Below, piece by piece: positions 6,380 through 11,680 of a stretch of 11,680 nucleotides of DNA. Position 1 is the first letter of the stretch; the number at the start of each line of letters is the position of its first letter. The notes under the pieces were generated by a model. It ran no database searches. It saw only the letters and a list, made by a program, of their open reading frames with translations, and was not told the DNA's origin. Source of the stretch: an uncultured Lachnospiraceae bacterium (GTDB taxonomy: Bacteria; Bacillota; Clostridia; Lachnospirales; Anaerotignaceae); assembly GCA_944384285.1 (NCBI GenBank), contig CALWSX010000073.1:1-11680 (forward strand). Reading direction: 5' to 3'. Position numbers and translations under genes: made by a program.

Positions 6380-6466
6380 GTGTGGAGGAATTATATCCCA
6401 AAAGATTGTATAAACCCATGTAAATTCATAAGAAAATATTTATTTACATGGGAGGAATTTTTATGA
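6380..6466 (+). CDS. Possible 28-codon upstream ORF overlapping the methyltransferase start
   Basis: GTG at 6380 opens a 28-codon frame whose TGA stop (6464-6466) overlaps the methyltransferase ATG (6463-6465) as ATGA, the classic arrangement for translational coupling. AGGTGAT at 6365-6371, complementary to the 3' end of 16S rRNA, lies 8 nt before the GTG. A stop codon immediately precedes the GTG, so no longer version exists. The peptide starts MWRNYIPKDC and ends TWEEFL, with two Cys; I recognise no homologue. An alternative GTG at 6382 gives 13 codons ending at 6423. Either would pass through the stem-loop at 6415-6452. Coding status is unproven. Confidence 0.4.
   Translation: MWRNYIPKDCINPCKFIRKYLFTWEEFL
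6415..6456 (+). promoter_or_regulatory. Stem-loop overlapping the methyltransferase ribosome binding site
   Basis: CCCATGTAAAT (6415-6425) and ATTTACATGGG (6442-6452) are a perfect 11-bp inverted repeat with a 16-nt loop. The last two bases of the right arm are the first two G of the ribosome binding site GGAGGA (6451-6456), 6 nt before ATG at 6463. The paired form would partly hide that site. The arms contain five G-C pairs, unusual against the surrounding AT-rich sequence. Confidence 0.6.
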
Positions 6467-7194
6467 AAGAAAATAAATATGATGATGAACAATTTTTTTT
6501 GAAATATTCAAATATGCTTCGTTCAAAAGAAGGACTAAAAGGCGCAGGGGAATGGCCCGAATTAAAGAAAATTTTGCCTGATTTTAAAAACAAAAAAGTT
6601 TTAGACTTAGGTTGTGGATATGGGTGGCATTGTAAATATGCAGTTGAAAACGGAGCTAGTTATGTTTTGGGTACAGATATTTCAAAGAAAATGTTAGAAA
6701 CAGCAAAACAGAAAAATAAGCATAAAAATATTGAATATAGATGTGTTGCTATGGAAGATTTGGAAATATCTTATGAAGCTTTTGACATAATAATTAGTTC
6801 TTTAGCATTTCATTATATAAAAGATTATGACTCGTTGATTTTGAAAATTTATAATGGCTTAAAAAAGGGTGGAACACTTGTTTTTTCTGTTGAACACCCT
6901 GTTTTTACTTCTGAAGGTTCAGAAGATTGGTACTATAATGAAAAGGGTGAAATATTACATTTTCCTGTTGATAATTATTATTACGAAGGAAAACGAGAGA
7001 GTAACTTCTTAGACGAAAAAGTTATAAAATATCATAGAACTTTAACAACATATCTTGGTACTCTTTTGAAAAATGGTTTTCAAATTAATCATATAGTTGA
7101 GCCTAAACCACCAGAAGAGATGTTTAATATTGACGGAATGAAAGATGAAATGCGTAGACCTATGATGTTGATTATTTCAGCAAAAAAATATTAA
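6463..7194 (+). CDS. Class I SAM-dependent methyltransferase, substrate unknown
   Basis: A soluble methyltransferase of 243 aa with a Rossmann fold of the Methyltransf_11/25 type. Motif I is VLDLGCGYG (46-54); the acidic residue expected to bind the ribose of S-adenosylmethionine is D72 (GTDIS). Motif II/III regions follow at FDIIISSLAFHYI and LKKGGTLVFSVEHPV. The C-terminal third, including the DWYY and EPKPPEEMF segments, is probably the substrate-binding part. It is not an Erm-type rRNA methyltransferase, which has a different motif set. An in-frame ATG at 6448 would add MGGIF, but it lies inside the stem-loop and ahead of the ribosome binding site, so 6463 is preferred. It stands alone between two terminators, and context gives no hint of the substrate. 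Confidence 0.85.
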   Translation: MKENKYDDEQFFLKYSNMLRSKEGLKGAGEWPELKKILPDFKNKKVLDLGCGYGWHCKYAVENGASYVLGTDISKKMLETAKQKNKHKNIEYRCVAMEDLEISYEAFDIIISSLAFHYIKDYDSLILKIYNGLKKGGTLVFSVEHPVFTSEGSEDWYYNEKGEILHFPVDNYYYEGKRESNFLDEKVIKYHRTLTTYLGTLLKNGFQINHIVEPKPPEEMFNIDGMKDEMRRPMMLIISAKKY

Positions 7195-7205
7195 TATAAT
7201 ATAAA

Positions 7206-7237
7206 AAGGCTTTGACTAATTGTCAAAGCCTTAATTT
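7206..7237. terminator. Bidirectional terminator between the methyltransferase and the CGGC-protein gene
   Basis: AAGGCTTTGAC (7206-7216) and GTCAAAGCCTT (7222-7232) form a perfect 11-bp stem with a 5-nt loop. On the minus strand the complement of AAAAA at 7202-7206 gives a U-run, ending the typA-flippase-CGGC transcript. On the plus strand a broken run, TTAATTTTATT, follows the stem. The U-run is stronger on the minus strand. Confidence 0.85.
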
Positions 7238-7245
7238 TATTACAA

Positions 7246-7590
7246 TTATTTTTTAAGATTATGTGTAAAGTCAAGAATTTTAACATCAGGACCAACAGCT
7301 TGAATTACAGCGTTTTTGTTGTGTTCAAATCCAGGACAAGCAGGTTTTATAGGAATATCATGGCTCATACATGTTGAAAAAGCTATAGTATCTGCGCCTT
7401 TTTCTACTAAATTTTTAGCAATTACAGGAATTTGTGTTCCTGGGCAACCGCCACAATTAGCATAACCGATAAGGTCAATGTTTTCTTCTACACCTTCAAA
7501 AGCCCCTGTTTTGTCAGCGATTGCTTTAAAATCTCCAGTTCCATAGCAAGCGCCTTCTCTTCTCATACATCTGATAATACCGACCTTCAT
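7246..7590 (-). CDS. CGGC-domain protein (putative metal-binding)
   Basis: Small cytoplasmic protein, 114 aa, matching the CGGC family (Pfam PF08821), named for its central Cys-Gly-Gly-Cys. Members are thought to bind metal because of conserved Cys and His residues; no activity is established. Here the signature is YANCGGCPG (C46, C49). Further candidates for ligands are C8 (IIRCMR), C15, C74 and H77 (STCMSHD), C85 (KPACPG) and H90. The protein is unbroken and of normal family length, with no signal peptide or membrane segment. A GGGGG ribosome binding site (complement of 7598-7602) lies 7 nt before the start. It is 19 bp downstream of the flippase gene and is followed by a terminator, so it is probably the last gene of the typA operon. 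Confidence 0.82.
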   Translation of the reverse strand: MKVGIIRCMRREGACYGTGDFKAIADKTGAFEGVEENIDLIGYANCGGCPGTQIPVIAKNLVEKGADTIAFSTCMSHDIPIKPACPGFEHNKNAVIQAVGPDVKILDFTHNLKK

Positions 7591-7609
7591 AATAAATCCC
7601 CCTTAAAAA

Positions 7610-9217
7610 TTATAATAATTTATATTTTTTAAGAAAATGACAAATTCTTCCTCCGGCAGGAAGCATTTTAACATCTTCTTCTTTTAAACCATTAACAGCA
7701 ATAAGTACGGCAAGATAAATTATCATACTTACAAAAATACAAATAAATACACATATTGTATTGCTTTTTATTATACCAAATGAATATTTATAAGTAAAGA
7801 AGCAAAGCACGCCCATTGCTGTTGCGGCAATACCTGGTTTTAAAAGGGATCCTATAAAATCAGGAATAATTTTTGTTCTTTTTACAAGGAATACAGTGTT
7901 TAAAATAGATGCTGTTAAATAACATCCTGTTGTAGAAAGGACGGCACCTATAACATTTATCTGAGGAATTCCTATTAAGAAGTAATTCATAATTATTTTT
8001 ACAACTGCGCCAACGGCAGCACTTATTACAGGAACTTTAACCATACTTATACCCTGTAAAATACCTGTTACGGTTTGGCAATATGCCAAGAAGATAACTG
8101 ATAATGCACCAACTTTTAATAATGTTCCACCTTCTGAAACTCCAGGGAACAACATAGCAAGAATTTGGTCTCCTAAAACACCTAAACCCACAGCCGCAGG
8201 AATAGATATAATCATTGCAACTCTTAAAGTCATATTAAGCTTTGTTTTTACAGTTTTCTTATCATTTAAAACCATTGAAGAAGCAATACTTGGTATTGCG
8301 GCAGTTGCAACTGCTGTAGAAATTGCAACTGGTAAAGTTGTAAGAGTTACAAATTTACCAGAAAGCTGACCATAAAGAGCATCTATTTCTGAGTTAGTGA
8401 AAGCACCACTTGCAGCAAGTTTCCATTTTACCATAAGCATGTCCGCAAGATTTGTAATACTGAAAACAGCTGTACCTAAAATAATAGGAATTGTAGTTGC
8501 AATAAGTATTTTTCTTATTTTTTTGTTATCTTCTAAAACAACATTCTGTTCATTTTTAATGTTTTGGTATACATGCGGTTTTTCTTTACGATAAGCATAT
8601 ACTACAACGATAAGACCAAAAAGTGCGCCTATACCTGTACCTGCTGTTGCACCCATTACACCAAGTTCAAGGCTTTTTTGCACAAATATATAGCATAAAA
8701 ATACTGTGAAAAAAGCATGGAAAAGCTGTTCAACAATTTGAGAAATAGCTGTAGGCACCATTGTTTTCATGCCCTGAAAATATCCTCTGTAAACGGACAT
8801 AATTGCAACAATAAAAATAGTAGGGCAGAGAGATAATATAGAGTAATAACTTTTTGGAGATCTAATAATTATTGAAAGTGGTTCTGCAAAAATAAACATT
8901 ACAGACATTGCAATAAAGCCCGCAATAGCAGCAAATTTCATAGAAACTTTAAAAACTTCATGTGCATTTGTAAATTCATTTCTTGCAAGTCTTTCTGAAA
9001 CCATTTTGGAAATAGCGGCTGGAAGACCGGCTGATGACAATATAAGAAGGAACTGATAAATGTAAAATCCTGATGCATAAATAGAGTTTCCTTCATCTTT
9101 AATTAATACTGTCATAGGGAGTCTGTATAAGAACCCTACAAATCTAACAAATAAACCTGCTGCCGCAAGAATGGCTGCTTGTTTTATAAAAGAACCACCT
9201 TTTTTATTTTTAACCAT
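7610..9217 (-). CDS. MOP-superfamily lipid flippase, YtgP/SpoVB (MurJ-like) family
   Basis: Polytopic membrane protein of 535 aa, normal for the polysaccharide-biosynthesis/SpoVB branch of the MOP superfamily. It is rich in hydrophobic stretches, about 14 expected membrane segments, starting with residues about 10-30. The segment YRGYFQGMKTMVPTAISQ (about 145-162) is characteristic of the YtgP/SpoVB group. YtgP of Bacillus is a lipid II flippase in peptidoglycan synthesis; SpoVB is its sporulation paralogue needed for spore cortex. Sequence by eye does not choose between them, and the typA context favours a vegetative role. The start is supported by GGAGGT about 6 nt upstream (complement of 9224-9229). 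It sits 20 bp after typA and 19 bp before the CGGC gene. Confidence 0.88.
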   Translation of the reverse strand: MVKNKKGGSFIKQAAILAAAGLFVRFVGFLYRLPMTVLIKDEGNSIYASGFYIYQFLLILSSAGLPAAISKMVSERLARNEFTNAHEVFKVSMKFAAIAGFIAMSVMFIFAEPLSIIIRSPKSYYSILSLCPTIFIVAIMSVYRGYFQGMKTMVPTAISQIVEQLFHAFFTVFLCYIFVQKSLELGVMGATAGTGIGALFGLIVVVYAYRKEKPHVYQNIKNEQNVVLEDNKKIRKILIATTIPIILGTAVFSITNLADMLMVKWKLAASGAFTNSEIDALYGQLSGKFVTLTTLPVAISTAVATAAIPSIASSMVLNDKKTVKTKLNMTLRVAMIISIPAAVGLGVLGDQILAMLFPGVSEGGTLLKVGALSVIFLAYCQTVTGILQGISMVKVPVISAAVGAVVKIIMNYFLIGIPQINVIGAVLSTTGCYLTASILNTVFLVKRTKIIPDFIGSLLKPGIAATAMGVLCFFTYKYSFGIIKSNTICVFICIFVSMIIYLAVLIAVNGLKEEDVKMLPAGGRICHFLKKYKLL

Positions 9218-9237
9218 ATTTCACCTCCAAAGAATTT

Positions 9238-11070
9238 TTATTTATTATGAATTCTTTGTTTTTTTCTTAAGTTAGCATCAAGAATTTTTTTCCTAAGTCT
9301 AAGGCTTTTTGGTGTTACTTCTACAAGTTCGTCATCATCTATAAAGTCAATACATTGTTCAAGAGACATTATAACAGGAGGAGTAAGTCTTAAGGCTTCA
9401 TCAGCACTTGAAGTCCTCATATTTGTAAGCTGTTTCTTTTTACAAACGTTAACTTCCAAATCTCCTTCTCTTGCATTTCTTCCTACAACCATACCTTCAT
9501 AAACTTTAACTCCAGGACCAATAAATAAAGCTCCTCTTTCCTGAGCATTATAAAGACCGTACGCAACAGATTCACCGCTTTCAAAAGCAACAAGAGAACC
9601 TTGGCTACGCATAGGAATATCACCTTTGTATGGTTTATAAGAATCAAATATGGAATTTATAATACCTGTTCCTTTTGTATCTGTAAGGAAATCATTTCTG
9701 TATCCTATAAGACCTCTTGCAGGTATAGAAAATTCAATTCTTGTATATCCGCTGTTTCCAGGGTACATATTTGTCATTTCGCCTTTTCTTTGGCCTAATT
9801 TTTCAATAACAGCTCCAACAAATTCTTCAGGTACGTCTACTGTAACTTGTTCAATAGGTTCAAGTTTTTGTCCATTTTCATCTTCTTTAAATAAAACTTC
9901 AGGTTTTGAAACCTGGAACTCATATCCTTCACGACGAAGTGTTTCTACAAGTATGGATAAATGAAGCTCACCACGACCTGAAACTTTAAAAGCTTCTGTT
10001 GTGTCTGTATCTTCAACTCTAAGGCTTACGTCTGTATTTAATTCTTTGTAAAGTCTTGCTCTTAAATGTCTTGAAGTTACATATTTACCTTCTTTACCGG
10101 CAAATGGACTGTCATTTACAGAGAATTTCATTGCAAGAGTAGGCTCTGAAATTTTTACAAAGTGTAAAGGAGTTGGATTTAATGGTGAACAAATTGTATC
10201 ACCAATCATAAGGTCTTCAATACCTGATATAGCAACAATTTCACCATAAGAAGCTTCAGTAACTTCATTTCTTGATAAACCGTTGTAAGTATAAAGTTTT
10301 GTAATTCTTACTTTCTTTTGTTTTTCTGGGTTATGAATGTTAACTACAATTACTTCATCATTAATTTTAAGTTTACCATCTGAAATTTTTCCTATACCAA
10401 TTCGTCCAACATATTCGTTATAGTCAATTGTAGAAACAAGAACTCTTACAGGTTCATCTATATTTCCTTCTGGAGCAGGGATATGATTTATGATTGTTTC
10501 AAAAAGAACTTTCATATCTTCGTCCTGATAAGAAGGTGAAAGAGATGCTGTGCCGGCTCTTGCTGATGCAAATACAAATGGAGAATCAAGCTGTTCATCG
10601 CTTGCGTCAAGTTCCATAAATAATTCTAAAACTTCATCAACAACTTCAGAAGGCCTTGCTTCCGGTCTGTCAATTTTATTTACGCAAACAACAACAGGAA
10701 GGTTTAAATCCAAAGCACGTCTTAAAACAAATTTGGTTTGAGGCATAGGGCCTTCAAAAGCGTCTACAACAAGTACAACACCATCAACCATTTTTAAAAC
10801 ACGTTCAACTTCTCCGCCAAAGTCAGCATGTCCCGGTGTGTCAACAATGTTAATTTTAACATCTCCGTAATGGATAGCTGTATTTTTGGATAAAATTGTA
10901 ATACCTCTTTCTCTTTCAATATCGCCAGAGTCCATAACTCTTTCAGCTACAACCTGGTTTTTACGAAATGTACCACTTTGTTTAAGTAAGCTGTCAACAA
11001 GAGTAGTTTTACCGTGGTCAACATGTGCAATAATAGCAATATTTCTAATATCTTCTCTTTTTAATTTCAT
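9238..11070 (-). CDS. typA: Translational GTPase TypA/BipA
   Basis: Ribosome-associated GTPase of the EF-G/LepA class, 610 aa from the chosen start, involved in 50S assembly and in stress or cold adaptation. The G domain shows G1 AHVDHGKT (15-22), G2 RGITI (55-59), G3 DTPGH (77-81), G4 NKID (131-134) and a G5-like SAR. Beta-barrel and EF-G-like domains follow, with the TypA-specific C-terminal region containing GRGELHLSIL, GNSGYTRIEFSIPARGLIGYR and SLEQCIDFIDDDELVEVTP. An ATG at 11085 would add five residues; 11070 is preferred because GGGAGT (11078-11083) lies 7 nt before it and the protein then begins MKLKREDIRNIAIIAH as in relatives. First gene of an apparent operon with the flippase and CGGC genes; promoter and structured leader are upstream. 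Confidence 0.96.
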   Translation of the reverse strand: MKLKREDIRNIAIIAHVDHGKTTLVDSLLKQSGTFRKNQVVAERVMDSGDIERERGITILSKNTAIHYGDVKINIVDTPGHADFGGEVERVLKMVDGVVLVVDAFEGPMPQTKFVLRRALDLNLPVVVCVNKIDRPEARPSEVVDEVLELFMELDASDEQLDSPFVFASARAGTASLSPSYQDEDMKVLFETIINHIPAPEGNIDEPVRVLVSTIDYNEYVGRIGIGKISDGKLKINDEVIVVNIHNPEKQKKVRITKLYTYNGLSRNEVTEASYGEIVAISGIEDLMIGDTICSPLNPTPLHFVKISEPTLAMKFSVNDSPFAGKEGKYVTSRHLRARLYKELNTDVSLRVEDTDTTEAFKVSGRGELHLSILVETLRREGYEFQVSKPEVLFKEDENGQKLEPIEQVTVDVPEEFVGAVIEKLGQRKGEMTNMYPGNSGYTRIEFSIPARGLIGYRNDFLTDTKGTGIINSIFDSYKPYKGDIPMRSQGSLVAFESGESVAYGLYNAQERGALFIGPGVKVYEGMVVGRNAREGDLEVNVCKKKQLTNMRTSSADEALRLTPPVIMSLEQCIDFIDDDELVEVTPKSLRLRKKILDANLRKKQRIHNK

Positions 11071-11077
11071 AAGATTT

Positions 11078-11083
11078 ACTCCC
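11078..11083 (-). promoter_or_regulatory. Ribosome binding site that fixes the typA start
   Basis: GGGAGT on the minus strand, 7 nt before ATG at 11070. The alternative ATG at 11085 overlaps this site and has none of its own. Confidence 0.75.
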
Positions 11084-11111
11084 ATTTTAAAAATAAAAAA
11101 TAATTAAACAG

Positions 11112-11154
11112 AAAAATACTTGAGTGGTTTCACTCAAGTTATGTAAAATAACTT
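11112..11154 (-). promoter_or_regulatory. Attenuator-like structure in the typA leader
   Basis: Read on the minus strand, AAGTTAT (11154-11148) can pair with ATAACTT (11142-11136), 7 bp with a 5-nt loop. Next, ACTTGAGTG (11139-11131) can pair with CACTCAAGT (11126-11118), 9 bp with a 4-nt loop, followed by ATTTTT (11117-11112). The two stems share the four bases 11136-11139, so they exclude each other, as antiterminator and terminator stems do. The second is a plausible intrinsic terminator 42 nt before the typA start. It could instead be only a backup terminator for mnmA. Confidence 0.55.
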
Positions 11155-11164
11155 TTTTAAATAA

Positions 11165-11196
11165 AATAACAGTAATTTATATGTATTACTGTTATT
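11165..11196 (-). repeat. 12-bp perfect inverted repeat at the expected 5' end of the typA mRNA
   Basis: AATAACAGTAAT (11165-11176) and ATTACTGTTATT (11185-11196) are exact complements around an 8-nt loop. The arms begin about 9 bp downstream of the -10 box, so they would be either the first stem-loop of the typA transcript or an operator overlapping the start region. Confidence 0.55.
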
Positions 11197-11204
11197 ATCT
11201 TAAT

Positions 11205-11233
11205 AATATAACATTGTAAATTATTATTGTCAA
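11205..11233 (-). promoter_or_regulatory. Sigma-A promoter for the typA operon
   Basis: On the minus strand, a perfect -35 box TTGACA (complement of 11228-11233), a 17-bp spacer, then TATATT (complement of 11205-11210), one mismatch from consensus. Transcription would begin near 11197, giving a leader of about 127 nt before typA. It lies downstream of the mnmA terminator, so typA is expected to be transcribed independently of mnmA. Confidence 0.72.
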
Positions 11234-11296
11234 TAATTCACAAAAAAATTAGGAAAAATATCAAAAAAATAATATTTTTTAGAAATAATTAATAAT

Positions 11297-11323
11297 AAAA
11301 AAATAGGGCAGTACGCTGCCCTA
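11297..11323 (-). terminator. Intrinsic terminator of mnmA
   Basis: TAGGGCAG (11304-11311) and CTGCCCTA (11316-11323) form a perfect 8-bp, G-C-rich stem with a 4-nt loop. On the minus strand it is followed by a run of seven U (complement of 11297-11303). It begins 9 nt after the mnmA stop codon. Confidence 0.9.
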
Positions 11324-11332
11324 AAGAATAAA

Positions 11333-11680
11333 TTATATAATTGTGCCTGCTGCTATAATAAAGTTATCTTCATAAAATACAGCTGTTTGCCCTGGTGTAA
11401 TAGCTCTTTGAGGTGTATCAAACACACAAAGGATATTACCATTATCGAGTGTTTTTAAAGTACAAGGAGCTTTTTTATGATTATATCTTATTTTACATTC
11501 AGCTCTCATACCATCAGTTATTTTTTCATAAGCCATATAATTAATATCTTTTGCAATAACTTCTTTTTCAAACAGTTCTTCATTATCACAAAGTAAAACT
11601 TCATTAGTTTCTGGAATTATTTTTTTAACGTATTTGTGAACACCAAAAGATACTCCAAGACCTTTTCTTTGCCCTATTGT
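11333..11680 (-). CDS. mnmA: tRNA-specific 2-thiouridylase MnmA, C-terminal part (5' end off the window)
   Basis: MnmA inserts sulfur at position 2 of the wobble uridine of tRNA Lys, Glu and Gln. Only the last 116 residues are in the window; the frame is open to the right edge. They begin TIGQRKGLGVSFG, the conserved junction into the beta-barrel domains, and continue with the YVKKIIPETNEV segment, KDINYMAYEK, CKIRYNHKKAP and the near-invariant VFDTPQRAITPGQTAVFY close to the end. The ATP-binding PP-loop and catalytic cysteines lie outside the window and cannot be checked. It is followed by a strong terminator, and the typA operon has its own promoter after that. Confidence 0.95.
   Translation of the reverse strand, partial: TIGQRKGLGVSFGVHKYVKKIIPETNEVLLCDNEELFEKEVIAKDINYMAYEKITDGMRAECKIRYNHKKAPCTLKTLDNGNILCVFDTPQRAITPGQTAVFYEDNFIIAAGTII

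Noticed and set aside
6418..6423. ATG-TAA minimal ORF inside the methyltransferase leader stem
   Set aside because: No ribosome binding site is at a usable distance; it is likely an accident of the inverted repeat.
6448..6462. Methyltransferase starting at ATG 6448
   Set aside because: This ATG precedes the GGAGGA site and lies within the stem-loop arm; ATG 6463 has correct spacing.
9650..9964. 104-codon plus-strand frame inside typA
   Set aside because: It is the antisense shadow of conserved TypA coding sequence, with no ribosome binding site evidence or recognisable product.
11071..11085. TypA starting at ATG 11085
   Set aside because: It overlaps the ribosome binding site GGGAGT and adds residues absent from TypA proteins in general; 11070 fits better.
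1..11680. Mobile elements, CRISPR arrays, tRNA or rRNA genes, defence systems
   Set aside because: No transposase, integrase, repeat-spacer series, cloverleaf or known defence domain was found on either strand; the long genes are all recognisable housekeeping or regulatory families.

Overview
The window is strongly A+T-rich and looks like chromosomal DNA of a low-GC, spore-forming-lineage Firmicute, most likely a clostridium. The evidence is a Spo0A-family regulator, a YtgP/SpoVB-type flippase, Shine-Dalgarno sites of the GGAGG/GGGGG type, and U-tailed hairpin terminators at most transcription-unit ends. I see no tRNA, rRNA, CRISPR array, insertion sequence or phage gene. Two genes are cut by the window edges: the 5' end of the Spo0A-like gene on the left and the 5' end of mnmA on the right.

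Layout, left to right. (1) 2-787 (+): a Spo0A homologue whose DNA-binding domain is well conserved but whose receiver domain has lost the phospho-accepting aspartate (Asp to Glu). (2) A bidirectional terminator at 801-828. (3) 4101 to 827 (-): a three-gene operon for a thiamine-dependent 2-oxoacid (pyruvate or acetoin) dehydrogenase, E1 alpha, E1 beta and E2. No E3 gene is present, and the E2 carries two peripheral-subunit-binding domains in tandem. (4) 4102-4656: an AT-rich divergent intergenic region full of inverted repeats. It includes a possible 16-codon leader peptide and stem-loops ahead of the helicase. (5) 4657-6264 (+): a DEAD-box RNA helicase of the DeaD type, with its own terminator. 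(6) 6380-7194 (+): a class I SAM methyltransferase preceded by a possible 28-codon upstream ORF, with an 11-bp stem-loop that covers the start of its ribosome binding site. (7) A bidirectional terminator at 7206-7232. (8) 11070 to 7246 (-): an apparent operon typA - YtgP/MurJ-like flippase - CGGC-domain protein, with a good sigma-A promoter and a structured leader that can be drawn as an attenuator. (9) 11680 to 11333 (-): the C-terminal third of mnmA with its own terminator.

How the genes fit together. Most are housekeeping: translation and RNA (typA, mnmA, DEAD-box helicase), envelope (flippase) and central carbon metabolism (dehydrogenase complex). No single multi-gene defence or biosynthetic system was found. 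The unusual content is regulatory: a Spo0A-like protein that probably does not use ordinary aspartyl phosphorylation, and three separate genes (helicase, methyltransferase, typA) whose leaders carry structures consistent with attenuation or translational control. Those regulatory readings are inferences from base pairing done by eye, not from computed folds.
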